Positions 22,466 to 34,179 of a stretch of DNA of 64,000 nt are shown one piece after another. The notes below the pieces were generated by a model, which did not search any database, had not been told where the DNA came from, and was given only the letters and a program-made list of their open reading frames with translations. The position numbers were made by a program, and so were the translations under genes. Source of the stretch: Eupeodes corollae. Taxonomy: Eukaryota; Arthropoda; Insecta; Diptera; Syrphidae. The stretch spans positions 6,510,001 through 6,574,000 of the forward strand of contig NC_079148.1 of the NCBI RefSeq assembly GCF_945859685.1, given 5' to 3'. Each line of letters begins with the position of its first letter. Position 1 is the stretch's first letter.

Positions 22466-23617
22466 CAGTAGCGTACGCAGGATTTTATTTGGGGGGGGGG
22501 GGGGGCTCAGTCTCAATTTTAATAGACATTTTTTTAAGGTATCACTGAAACTAGAACAAAAATGAAAGCCTTTCTTATAATTATTAACCGCCTTATATAA
22601 ATAACAACTCAATTTTCAATAAGAAAACTACAAAACGAAAACAAAACTTTTTTTAAAAATTTTTTTTAGTTTCAAATAACAATCTTAGGTAGTAAAATTG
22701 GTTGAAAAAATTAAATCCATTCTCCTTTTTTTTTCATTTGCAAATTGATTGACCACATCTTCAGGTATTACATCGATTTCTTTGTGAATATTCAACAAAG
22801 CTAATCCGTTTAGCCTGTTATCCGTGGTTGTGGATCTCAGCCACGTTTTTAACCGTCTCAAAGTGGAAAACGAAGGTTCTGGCTCTGCAGACGTCACTGG
22901 AAGCACACAAAGAACTTCTATTATCTTTCTTAAATTAGGATACAAATCAGGATTGCAAAACGGAAGTGAAGCTAAAACAGTTTCTGGCATAGTTATTTCG
23001 GTTTCATCCTTCCACATTTGTTTCCATATCTAAATATTGAAATAAAACAACATTTTTAATACAATTACAATTACAATTATACGCATAACGCATTGATGAA
23101 TAAAACTTCATTTTTCAAATAATCGTAAATGACAAAAATCGACTTTCATCGACTTTAAACTAAACGGTAGGAGTATGTTATTCATAATTAAACATATACA
23201 TTGAATTTCCTTTTTCTTTAAGTGATCTTATAGTTATGTTATGTTTATTATAATTATATTATAAATTAAAGTAGCACAAGCAGTAGCTAATGATATAATG
23301 AAAAAAATAAAGTAAGATTTTTCAAATCGTTTTGCGACTTTTGACTAATTGGAATACTGAGATTGATTTGAAATGTTAAACAAAATCTAGATTAGATTAC
23401 GTGTGATGTAAATTAGTGATTCCATACCTATGTACCTATATCTTTTCTTTTTTATTAAAAATTAAGGAATATTTTTGAAAGCTTAAATATAACAAAAAGT
23501 AAATTTGAAAAAAAAAATTAAAACTATTCTTCGATTTTATTGGAAATCTTAGCATAGTGTGTCATTTTGCTTGGGGGGGGCTCAAGCCCCCTGAGCCCCC
23601 CCCTGGGTACGCCACTG
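22466..23617 (-). mobile_element. hAT element, 1152 bp, with 8-bp duplication
   Basis: Terminal inverted repeats: the left end starts CAGTAGCGTACGCAG, and the reverse complement of the right end starts CAGTGGCGTACCCAGG. Both run into long G tracts. CCACCATC at 22458-22465 and 23618-23625 is an exact 8-bp target duplication, diagnostic of hAT. It carries only the last part of a transposase on the minus strand (separate entry), so it is non-autonomous. The right end also holds a small CTCAAGCCCCCTGAG-type palindrome at about 23580-23596. Confidence 0.95.
22685..23029 (-). pseudogene. hAT transposase C-terminal exon (dimerisation domain)
   Basis: The open frame includes SLPFCNPDLYPNLRKIIEVL, VLPVTSAEPEPSFSTLRRLK and RLNGLALLNIHKEID, the hAT C-terminal dimerisation domain in the form found in ZMYM1-like and THAP0-like transposases. 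Just upstream on this strand is a plausible splice acceptor (CAATATTTAG, AG at 23031-23030), and the frame reads through IWKQMWKDE from that point, suggesting that a whole 3' exon was kept. The catalytic core is missing, so the product could at most dimerise. The usual A..ER in this motif reads EPEP. Confidence 0.88.
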
Positions 23618-23625
23618 CCACCATC

Positions 23626-24254
23626 TTTTGCTGGATTTCAAGGCTGCATATGGCAGCATCTACAGGGACGAGCTGTATAGAGCCATGTCTAGTTTTGGCA
23701 TCCCTGCCAAACTCGTTCGTTTATGCATGATGACCATGGAGAATGAACGCTGCTCCATAAAGATTGGAAAAAACTTAACAGAACCTTTCGATGTCAAAAA
23801 AGGTTTTAGACAAGGCGATGCGCTGTTATGTGATTTTTTTAACAACGTGCTTGAGCTCAAACTTCAACACTAGAGGCACTTTCTTTCAAAAGTCTGTCCA
23901 ATTACTAGCATATGCTGATGACATTGACATAATCGGAAGAACTAAGCGTGATGTCAATCAAGAAAGGACATACAACATTGACGTCTTGGTCAAAACGTCA
24001 CCATCGACAGATGTAACTTTGAGGTAGTCAAACGCAGAATAACTTTTGATAACCGCTGTTTCTTTGGACTAAGAAAGCAATTGAGTGGTAAGGTCCTCTC
24101 TCGAGGGACCAAAGTGTTGCTATATAAGAACCTTATTATCCCCGTCCTGCTATACGGTGCAGAAGACATGGACTCTGACAAAAGCAGATGAAAGCACCTT
24201 GAGTCGGATTGAAAGAAAAGTTCTTCTTGTGATATACGGTCCCGTATGTAATAT
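23626..24254 (+). mobile_element. (TAAG)n LINE, second half of the split copy
   Basis: Continues the copy at 21165: LLDFKAAYGSIYRDELYRAM (palm, about 23629-23688), GFRQGDALLCDFFNNVLE (about 23803-23856), LLAYADDIDIIGR (about 23902-23940, catalytic YADD), then after a deletion NRCFFGLRKQLSG and the LLYGAE/WTLTKADESTLSR block. It ends at about 24254, inside the conserved VIYGPVC block, so the 3' end is lost. Subfamily A by sequence. Confidence 0.88.
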
Positions 24255-24309
24255 ATCAGATTTATGTTACAGACCAATAAGCCCATGTGCCACGTAAGAT
24301 GATATTAAC

Positions 24310-25300
24310 ACCTGCGCCATTGTATTTTGTACAGTGTACCCAAAAAGATAGTCAAAATTGCAATCGTAGACAATAAACAATTTGGAGGTCTGTTTGGCAT
24401 AAATGGTTGGAAAAGGTATTTGGTCTTCATGCTTAATCTTTTCCCATCTACAAAAAATCTAGCTGATTTTTTAGTTGAATCAATTCTCTCATTGAGTTTG
24501 TTGCCTAGAACAATTGTTCAAAACAGAGGGTCGTAGACAAGTTCACCTTTTTCCAACGTTGAGATTTATTTTGAAAACATAAGAACCTCTTAATCGATAG
24601 GAAGCCATTTTTGCCATAATAGATAGTCATATTAGGATAACGGTAAAACGTCAAATGAATCAATATCTCAATATAATTTTTAATTTCTGGGATAGAAGTT
24701 TTTTGTACCGTCAAAGTACAAAGACTTGTCTATTTACGGATAAGATCAATGATTTCTTTAAAAAATAAAAAAAAAATTCCATTGACATGTCATTGGAAAT
24801 AATGCATCACCACAGAATGCATTATTCCGGAAAGCTTTTTCGATTCCTTTGGAACAGAACTAAGCATTCCATTGAGTTTCCCAGAAGATAGCTGTGCTAT
24901 TGGCCTAGTAGCTTCAAATGATGGCAAAGAAGATCGTGGTCTTTTCACATTTGTTTAACTTGAATTCGTAAGGTACAAGAAGTGGATTGATGCAGTTCTG
25001 TAGTATCAGCAGAAAAAGTTGAGGAAACTGCTGGTTTGTCGATTTCGAGGTAGATTAAGGTGCAAATTCCTCACAAATGCATCTGTTCCCTTAGCTTAAA
25101 TGGCTGATTGGATTCATTCTTCATTTACAGAAATTGTCAACGGCTCAATATTGTCAACAAAGTAATCAAGATCCCATATGATATCATAGCTGATGTAAAA
25201 ATAATCATCGTTCTCTACTAAAACGATAAATTCGACTAAATGATTATCAGTCAATTCTTCCAAATTAACTCATTTTCAGCACTGACGTTTTTGAACATCC
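24310..25300 (-). mobile_element. probable piggyBac-like transposase relic
   Basis: The minus strand reads SIPEIKNYIEILIHLTFYRY (about 24697-24638), which resembles the piggyBac pattern of an E-I-K/R block, hydrophobic stretch and YP/LP before the W/Y-rich segment. Downstream pieces include a KQTSKLFIVYDCNFDYLFGY-like run across frames (about 24388-24330). Upstream, a very acidic stretch at about 25290-25150 fits the acidic N-terminus of this family. Heavily broken, with no ends identified. A different DDE family cannot be excluded. Confidence 0.45.
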
Positions 25301-25571
25301 ATTTAATGCCAAACAATTCAATTTGATCAAAAATTATTCACTGATTGGCTTGACAATAATTACGACAAGAATTATAACAGAAAACACAATAGTAAAACGA
25401 CAAGACCATCTAGAGATAGGATCAGTATGGATTTATTTACAATAATGCAACTATCGATAGTCCTTTACAATAAGCTTAGAAGTTTTAATATGTTAAATAG
25501 AAAACACTGAGAGTGAACTTTAACTATCAATCTAAAGAGCTGAAATTTCGAGAAGAGTATTATTTCACAAT

Positions 25572-26871
25572 ACTAACATCTACTTAACATCGCCTATAAA
25601 ATCTTCTCTGCCGTAACATGTGAACGTCTAAAGCCTAGCGTCAATAACCTGATAGTCCTTATCAGTGTGGTTTTAGACAAGGAAAGTCCACAGTTGATCA
25701 AATATTCACATTGTAGCAGATCCTGGAAAAACCCAAGAACACCAAATCGACACCCACCATCTTTTCATCGATTTCAAGGCCGCATATGACAGCCTATACA
25801 GGGACGAGCTGTATAGAGCCTTGTCCAGTTTTGGCATCCCTGCCAAACTCGTCCGTTTGTGCAGGATGACCATGGAGAACTCACGCTGCTCCATAAAGGT
25901 TGGAAACAACTTAACAGAACCTTTCGACGGCAAAAAAGGTTTGAGACAAGGTGATGCGCGGTCATGTGATTTTTTTAACATTGTGCTTGAAAGAATAGCG
26001 CAGAGCTCACACGTCAACACTGGCACTATCTTTCAAAAGTTTTTCCAATTACTAGCATTTTGCTGATGATATTCACATAATTGGAAGAACTTAGCGTGAT
26101 GACAATGGGACTTTTGTGAGTCAGAGGCGGAATAAATGGGTTTAACGGTCGATGAGAGAAAAAGAAAGTACATGCTGTCGTCAAGAAATGACTTACAAAC
26201 ACATACCTCTCTATCAAAACGTCACCATCGACGGACGTAACTTTGAGGTAGTCAAGGACTTCGTCTACCTAGGTTTCGCTGTAAACGCAGAAAACAAAAC
26301 CAGCGCTGAGATCAAGCGCAGAATAACTCTTGCTAACCGCTGTTTCTTTGGACTAAGAAAGCAATTGAGTGGTAAAGTCCCCTCTCGAGGGACCAAGTGT
26401 CCCTATATAAGACCCTTATCATTCCCATCCAGCTCTACGGTACAGAAGCATGGACTATGACAAAAGCGGATGAAAGCACCTTGGGTCGCTTCGAGAGAAA
26501 AGTTCTTCATGTGATCAACGGTCCCGTATGGATTGAAGGGGAATGGAGGAGAAGATGGAACGACGAGCTGTGCGGGCTGTACAACGACGTAGACTTAGCC
26601 AGAAGGGTAAAAGTCCAACGACTAAGATGGCTGGGTCACGTAGAGCGCATGGAAACCAATGCTCCGGCCCGGAAAGTCTTCGAATCCACACCCACAGGAC
26701 AGCGCAGTAGAGGAAGACCGCGGATCAGGTGGCGCGCACAAGTGAAAGGTGACCTCACCTATCTTGGAGCGCGAAACTGGAGACATCTAGCTAGGGACCG
26801 AGCTAGATGGAGAAGTTTGATGGGTGAGGCCCTAGTTCACACATGTTTGTAGCACCACCTTAAGTAAGTAA
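25572..26871 (+). mobile_element. (TAAG)n LINE, 5'-truncated copy with 15-bp duplication, subfamily A
   Basis: GTATTATTTCACAAT occurs at 25557-25571 and again at 26872-26886, an exact 15-bp target duplication. The copy begins mid-RT (LLNIAYKIFSAV) and runs to the TAAGTAAGTAA tail. Open pieces include SSFGIPAKLVRLCRMTMENS (from 25821), GLRQGDARSCDFFNIVLERI, a broken YADD region near 26055 (LLAFC then DD in another frame), NFEVVKDFVYLGFAVNAENK (from about 26240) and a 151-residue frame at 26397-26852 ending ALVHTCL. Clean duplication and long frames make it one of the youngest insertions here. Confidence 0.95.
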
Positions 26872-26886
26872 GTATTATTTCACAAT

Positions 26887-29863
26887 GCTCTAATCAAAAA
26901 AACTAGTATAAATTGTACCAAAGTAAATGTTCCAATATTTAAAATTCATGTACAAATTATTTGGACCGTCGGGTTATCTTCTAACTAATATTCCCAAACA
27001 ATAACTAGATAACCTGCAAACTTGATTAATCAACAATTATAACTACGAAGAACATAATAGTTTGATCCCTTTTTGGATTAACAAATCTGAAGTATGTACA
27101 ATTATCAGTTGTAGAACTGACCACTTCTAAATGTCATTTTAAAACACTTATCAAAATTGAGGAAAAGGTAAATTTGTCTTCTATATTATTCTTACAAATT
27201 TACCAAACACGTGCGACAATCAAACAAATGTATTCTTCATACGAATCCAATTTTAACCCATCTGAACGCTTTGAGCTCAGTCATTGTGTTCCAATAAATG
27301 TTCCAGAACTGTCACATATGACTACTCCTATGAATTCAATGTGAAGATCTCCCCCTAAGAGCTATAGTCAATTTTATAAATCTTCTTTTGATAATAGGAA
27401 ATGAAAGAACTGCAACATTGATTCCTCGAACAGTCCTCCTTTCCATTATTCATCATCATTTAAGTTATGTTTTAAATATAAATCTACAAACTAGTTTTGC
27501 CAATTTGGAATTTTGATGGAAGGAAACAATCACTTCTTATATCACAAATAATTGACTTCTCGTATAACCCAACGCAATCCATCATTTAAAGACTTCACAC
27601 CTCAATAAACCGAACTCCAAGTCTAAAAAGCAGTTTCGACAGCAACTATAAACTGCCCAAACTTGTTACCTACCAAACCGATTTCGATGCCGATGCCAAT
27701 ACTACTTAGTAATTCTCATTTTCTCCTCGTTAGTTGATCTAACGTCAAATTAACTGCAATCGACACACAAATTAAAACCCACCACTGACCATTCACACAT
27801 CAAATGCAGACAAGACCAAAAAATAAAAAAGGAACTATAAATGAAAAACCACAAATCCAACATTAAATTGCCCCAATAATTCCGACACTAACAGTAGCAC
27901 CTATAAGCATAGCATACCTAACCCAGTCATCATCATCATCATTATCAGCAGTAGCTCCAAAGCTCCAATGGTCCAAAGCCACACCATGCCTCGCCATCAA
28001 TTCCAACTATGTGGCAAACCAATAAATGACAGCTGCTGTTTCTATGTTTCTGCTTTTGCTGCTGCTCCTGAAGTAGCCTCATTTTGTTAAAAAGCAGACA
28101 AAACTAGTAGCAAAAGCTATACCCGGTCTTCCTCAATATAGGTACATGGAAGCAGATATTCCCTTGATGCAACAAAATGTCGTTCTTTCACACGCTACGC
28201 TCCTATTTCACACATAATCATGGGTCATTACATAAATTTCCTTCGCCTCCTCATGAGTGTAGGAAATTTATCAGCCAACAGCTGCTGCAAAATTAACTAA
28301 AAACATAACAAAAATAAGAATCTTCTTTTACACCTTGCAACATGCCACAGAGCACCTCATCGAAGATCGAAGCACCAACCATCGCTGGCCCCAGATTCTG
28401 CTACATACCCAACCTTTAATGCGAAGAAGGTGATATCAACTCACTTCCTTGTCCAACTTCAGTTGCACTAAATAATTTTCTGATCAATATTTCTTCTTCT
28501 CACACCTATGCCGAAGAACCACTACGGCGGCGGCCGGCGGTGGCATGGAGTGGCGGCGCATTGCCGTAGCGTCTCGGCCACCACCCGTCCCGTTTACAGT
28601 GCCAAAATCCAAGGACCCATAGCAAAGATCATCATGGGGAGAAACTACGTAACAAAACGTGCTTCTAACACGTTAGTGATAGTCTTCCCGGATCACCCGC
28701 GGTAGCTACTGTCCGTGATGGTTGGCCTCAACAACAACGCGACGAGACGCGACTATACCTTAGCAGGCCGATTATTCCGATGACTATAGGTGTACAGCCT
28801 TCTTTACTGCGGGAGGGCAAATCGATCGGGACAACATGAATTTTCAAGTGATCTTTATCAATTTTACGCGATCATCGCGTTCGTAACACCAAACCAAACG
28901 GTCGGTGGTGATGCTGGTGTCCCGCGTGCACATTACCATCCGTAACATTGAATCGCTGTTTCGATGACGATGGCGGTAGCGGTGGCGGTGGCCACGAGCT
29001 TCCTCGTCTACGTATCTAAAAGTATATGTGGTGTTAAACAATCCATTGGAACGATCTTAAATGCATGTTTTTAAGCGATCAAGCGATGATCCCCTCCTCT
29101 TGTGACTTTTGTGAGTTCGCAGGGCAAAATGGGGCCAGGAAGCAAGTTTTTGGCCCGAATAGTTCAAAATCACCAAAGATCACGCGACGACGATTGCAAC
29201 GACCGACGAGGATGACGATGACGACAACGATGAAGACGACGAAGCGGATGGCTAGGCCAATGATCGCGCTATAGTGTTGAAAGAGGGTACCACACATCCC
29301 ATAGGAAGATCAGTGAGAGATCAATAAAAAAATGTATGTGGAAGCTCAAGCTACATACATAAACGGGACAAGTACTTGGACAAGATAGAGGTATGGTGTT
29401 AGATACTTTATTAAATCACCCAAGAGACACTGTCACAGGTAAACGCTCCACCATGCTGAGGAATTAATTTATTGGTAACGTGACTGTAAATTACTCATTT
29501 AGCTCTTTGGGTTTTCAGTAATTAAAGTTTAATATGATCAGACTTTAATTGTAGGTCCTCCCATTTGCACAGCATGAACGGGATTATATAGGGAAGCTCG
29601 CAATCAGCAACTACAGCCATCAGGTCCGAATGAAGGGGTTTCATGGCCTTGTACAGACCTCATTCCAAAAAAAAATGGTTCCCAAGCATGTTCTTAAGGT
29701 CCAAAGCTTTGAAACGTATATCTGGAGGCCATTACAATAAGTAACAGACCAATTTAATGAATTTAAATTTCCAACATCAAAGATATAAGGCCCAATTTTC
29801 AGTCAAGACCGTACTGAAGTTTCTTACATTTTAAGTATTAGACCTTCTTAATTTGCAATGGGG
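26887..29863. other. no recognisable gene; GC-richer patch at 28500-29300
   Basis: 26887-28480 is AT-rich with no repeats recognised. 28500-29300 is richer in GC and in CG words, with GGCGG/GGTGGCGGTGG runs (near 28526-28545 and 28972-28992) and ACGACGA runs (29180-29245). Open frames there (65-72 residues) have no motif. It could be a regulatory or untranslated host region. Confidence 0.5.
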
Positions 29864-30142
29864 AAACTTGGCAGAGGGTTAGTGCGTTGGACTGTCATGC
29901 CAGAGGTCTTGAGTTCGATTCCTGCCTATGCCATCTGAAGTTTTTTCACGGGTACTGCTAGAAATTGACAAATTCTCCAAGAGTAATTCTTGTAATGAAA
30001 AGTGCTTTCTCAAATTTGCTATCCGAATTCAGCTTGAACCTGTAGGTCCCCTTCATATCTGACAACAATACTCGCACTCAGGAATGGTTTAGAATTGTAA
30101 GCCACTAGGTCCTTATTCTTAACGGGCTGTTGCGCCACCCAT
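29864..30142 (+). mobile_element. SINE copy 4
   Basis: Head with GGTTAGTGCGTTGGACTGTC and the B-box GAGTTCGATTCC, body with GAGTAATTCTTGTAATGAAA, GTAGGTCCCCTTCA and CACTCAGGAATGG, and 3' end CTGTTGCGCCACCC. The first bases of the head (GTGGCATGA) are replaced by a diverged ACTTGGCAGA. The B box here is closest to the canonical GGTTCGANTCC. Confidence 0.88.
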
Positions 30143-30349
30143 TTTCTTTTTTGTTAACGATTTACTCATTTCTAACTTTACTTTAATTTCGTTGGCCCTG
30201 CAGCTCGAGTACTTCTGGACCCAAAGTAAGAAATTTCACAAGCTTAGTGTCTCCTATTTGGAATACGAAGCGGGCGTGTATCAGCCCGCTCAGCTTGGTC
30301 CCTCCACTGGAGATGAGGTATCCTTCTGCTTTATGTTCCTTTTTGCTTG

Positions 30350-31370
30350 GCATTTAATGCCTTACGAAAGAAAGCTTCGTTCTTCATTCGCTCAGCATGA
30401 CCTAGCCATCTTAACCGTTAGACAAGCGGGTGTTTACTATTAGCAAGTCGCTGAAAAGCTGACACAGTTCATGATTGTGCCATCTCCAACAGATGTTATT
30501 TTCCCTGCTGAACTTAAGCAGTCCATAAATCGTTCGTACAACTTTTTACTTAAAGATACCAAGGGATTTTCTTCGACTATTTGAGAGGATCTAAGCTTCT
30601 GTCACATACAGCAAGACCAGGACGGTGAGGGTTTTGTTACATCGTTTCCTTGCTACTTGACGATAGCTTGTCAATTGTTTACTTCGGACAATAAAACAGC
30701 AAGTAGCAAGAGTTAGCCTATGCTTGATTTCTGTACAAATAACATTTGCCGAATTAACACCAGTGTCAAGGTAGACGAACTCATTGACCACCTTGAAGTT
30801 ATACTTATCAATGGTCCTTTTCCGACAAAGTCATGCTGCGAAAATCGAAACTCCTTGATGACAGCCCAAGGCTTATTTTCTTAGCTTCAGACTTGATACT
30901 GGAAAAGGCACCCGTTAATGCTCGTTGTCGTTTGGTTCTTCTCATAATTTCGAAGTCATCTGCATCCAAGATGCTGTGTAGATTTTTTTTGTTACTGCCC
31001 TTGAAGTTGCGTACAACTTTTTCAAGTACAATATTGAAGCACGTACATGCCACTGCATCTCCTTGTCGTAATTTTGGTTACGAAAGTTTCAGAATAATTT
31101 CCTTCAATTTTGAAGAAGCAACCAGCATTCTCAAACGTCATTCTGAAAAGGATTATCAGCTTGGCAGGTATTTCATAGTACAGAATAGTGCTTCCCTGTT
31201 AACAATGTCAAAGGCTGAGTTCTTCCTGGGCCCTGCGTCTTCTTCACGATTTTAATCGCGAATGATCTGATTAGAAAATCTTCGCAGAGCGAGTGAAAAA
31301 AGCTTTGCTCGTACAATAGTAATGTGGAGATTTGATCGATGGTAGATTTTTAAAATCTGGTAAGGCCCAA
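30350..31370 (-). mobile_element. old LINE relic related to the (TAAG)n family
   Basis: Minus-strand blocks in order: KSTIDQISTLL (about 31350-31318), EIPAKLIILFRMTFENAGC (about 31175-31118), CTCFNIVLEKVVRNF (about 31050-31000), DADDFEIMRRTKRQ (about 30970-30925, a decayed YADD), and VVNEFVYLDTGVNSAN (about 30791-30745), ending with the RWLGHAE-type block near 30390-30420. It has many stops and frameshifts and is far more decayed than the copies at 15535 or 25572. Confidence 0.75.
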
Positions 31371-31486
31371 TAAGTCAGTTCCACTATAAATATCTTTGTG
31401 CCTTTATTGACTCCACTTTAATGGGATATTTCCGAACCAAAACAAAATCTTTTCGGATTTTCAAAATGCTCACTAGCAAAATGGTG

Positions 31487-31883
31487 GGTGTATTCATAAA
31501 CGTCAGCGTAACTAAGACCTACGTTATCTGCATTCATAAAGTCAAATTTTCTATCGAACTAACCTAGTCGAACTGCAGTACCTACCGTTCAGTAACGTCA
31601 GACTGTCGTCAGCGCCACCGGACAGATTGTGCAACTGAATTTGTTTGGCTGCATAAAAATCGGGAATTATTAAAATAATTTTTACAACAACAAATCAAGT
31701 TCAACAAAATTTGTTTGGCAGCCATTTTTCTCTGACATTTATGAACTTTGTTTACAAACAAATCGGACTCAGACAGACCTTTTTGTTTACTGCAGACATT
31801 CTGCATTGGGAGTGCGTTCACAAATGCATCATAAAAGAAATGCGATTCTACTAGCGCAGATATTCTGCGTTTAGGAATACATG
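31487..31883. mobile_element. candidate MITE, about 395 bp
   Basis: TGTATTCATAAACG at 31489-31502 faces CGTTTAGGAATACA at 31868-31881, whose reverse complement agrees at 13 of 14 bases. No coding capacity. A target duplication was not found, so the boundaries are approximate. Confidence 0.45.
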
Positions 31884-31915
31884 ACAGGTGTTTTGATCTC
31901 TGGCTAATTTATTAG

Positions 31916-32232
31916 TAATAAAAACTCCAAAACTCAAAGTCAGGATACGATTGTTTATAAAGGTTTTTTTATTTTCAACATGCCAAAACTTCTTTCGTGC
32001 ATTTTTCTATATAGTATGTGAACAGCTTACGATATTTGAAAAAAAAATGACAGTTGTTTTGACGTCTAACTGATTGATAAGAAATAAAAACTTGGATATC
32101 TAAGATCAAGCTAAGATTGTTTAAAAAGGTTTTTGGATTTCAAAGTGTCGGAAATTCACGTGTGAAAAGGTGTTTGCGTGTGTGATCAGCTTTAACTGTT
32201 TGAGGAAAATGACAGTTATTTTGACGTTTGAC
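31916..32232. repeat. diverged tandem duplication, about 155 bp unit
   Basis: 31916-32070 and 32082-32232 align from AATAAAAACT through GATTGTTTA.AAAGGTTTTT to AAATGACAGTT.TTTTGACGT. They share order and spacing but many substitutions. Each unit ends in the same pair of motifs, ATGACAGTT and TTGACGT. Confidence 0.7.
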
Positions 32233-34100
32233 TCCGAGATTTCACATTGAGCGTGAATCGAACTTAAATAAACAACCTTTCGTTTTATTTACTCGTATTT
32301 GATATGAAGTTGAATTTTTGGCCTTAAATTTAAATTTTTATCATTAGTCCCACCATGCGACAGAAGTTATATGCATGAAACCCCTTTAGCCAGACCAGCC
32401 GGTACATACGTATACTGTGATGTGGTGTGGCGCATAGCCACAGAGTAGGTAGGTCTAGCATACAAAATGATATAATGGCGATTAACCAGGCGGGAACGCC
32501 ATCAGTGCTTCGGCTGCTACCATGCGGCGAAATGCCCATCGTTGAAAATCGCACGAACCGAACATTGGTCTCCTCTAAATCAAAAACAGAGACATGGTCT
32601 ACCCAGCTAAGTCCCCCGTTTATCGTGTGGACACTGGACACCAATAACGCAGCATCCCTACATCCACACAGCCATTCCAATAACCATCGAAAACCACAAA
32701 CATAAATAGGAATGCCATTCCGATTAATCAACAGCAGTTATGCGAAAAATGAAAAACGAATGTAATGTCGCCCTCGATTCCACAATATGTCGCCTGACGA
32801 TGATGAGTCTTTCATTGACATGCATCCATCCAACCATCCATGCGTCCATTTCGACATCATGCATGATGTCAATATAGAAAACGGATTCACAACCATGAAC
32901 CCAACAGGAGCCGAATGCCAATGCCGAACCATGTCGGAGATGGAGTTGGAGCTGATGGAGCTTGAGCTGGAGCCCAAATACGGAGACAGGAAAGAAATTA
33001 TAATTACCGCGTGTCCGATCTGTGTAAATAATCCCTCAGCCTCAGCGAGTTTATGTGGCTGATGGCCATGCATCCAACCATCCCTACCGGCGCGGCGCGG
33101 CGTGGCCTTCCATTAGTGGCCTCATTCAAAATGCCATTATCATGGCTATGGGATGCAGGAATTCACTGGAATTTTGTCGGCGCGTATTTTCTGTTCGGAT
33201 GGTTCCGAAAACAAGACAATTTTTTAATGGGCCCACACGCAGTCCATTCACAACACAATCTGCTGCGTTACCGTGCGTCGTCGTCGTCACCGCTCCACCG
33301 TACCGCCACTGACGCCATTCGTATTCACCATCCACCGCCATCACCTCAATACACAACAAAAACCACTCGTGTTCTGTCAAATAGAAAGAGTAAAAAAATG
33401 TATATAAATTGTATTTTTTGTCTTCTTCTCATTTTCCGGCGACAGAAGACGAACTGTCATCAGATTTTGATTGAATTTTCTGCATAATTAAGGACGCTCT
33501 GGTTCTGGCTGCGTGGGCGCTGAATCTTGTGATGCTGATGCTTCTGAATGACGGTTGGAAGAAGAGATTTCTTAATTTAAAATGCAAGCTTATAATCATT
33601 GTCCAGCCCTGCTGATGTTGGAATATTTAAGATACATTTCGCAGGGCAGGAGGAGAATGGTTTTATAATTTCCCTTGGGAATATTGTCTAAGACAATAAA
33701 AAGCAAAGACAAGATGTCTTATCCTGGAATGAGCTCCAAAACACCAGGTGAAATGAGTTTTTGTATTTTTGTTGGTTCCTTACATTTTTTTGGAGGATAT
33801 CATTATAGAGTAATGAGCAGCGCTTAAGGGCAGGTGGGGAAGATATAATTTCTTTGATTGTCCAGATTTTATTGTTTTATTTTTCAGGAAAAAAAACCAG
33901 ACCCAATTTAAGGCTAAGGTAAACATTCTTTAGAATTCGAATTTGAATAATTTTTAAATTAGACTTGCTCAAAAATTAAAAACAGTGTTTAGATAACCGT
34001 TAGAGATCTATGTATATGCTCTATAGGACAGCAGTACTTTTTAAAAAGTTGATGTAAATATTCTAGTCTCACTCTTGACTGCCCGCACACTGAACAGGCT
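32233..34100. other. no recognisable gene; single-copy-looking DNA
   Basis: 32330-33490 has a higher GC content and overlapping open frames on both strands (up to 144 residues). None carries a domain I recognise, and the both-strand openness suggests composition rather than coding. One frame (32787-33062) has an acidic ELELMELELEP run. 33490-34100 is AT-rich with nothing identified. Confidence 0.5.
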
Positions 34101-34179
34101 TTTAGAACTTTGTGGAACTTGTGGAACGATCGCAATAAAATTATTCAATGACTCATGAAATAGGTTCACTTTTAGTGAT

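Noticed and set aside
32330..33490. Host protein-coding exons (frames of 133, 111 and 144 residues on both strands)
   Set aside because: Frames are open on both strands at once, have no domain, and fit the higher GC content; no splice-site pattern linking them was evident.
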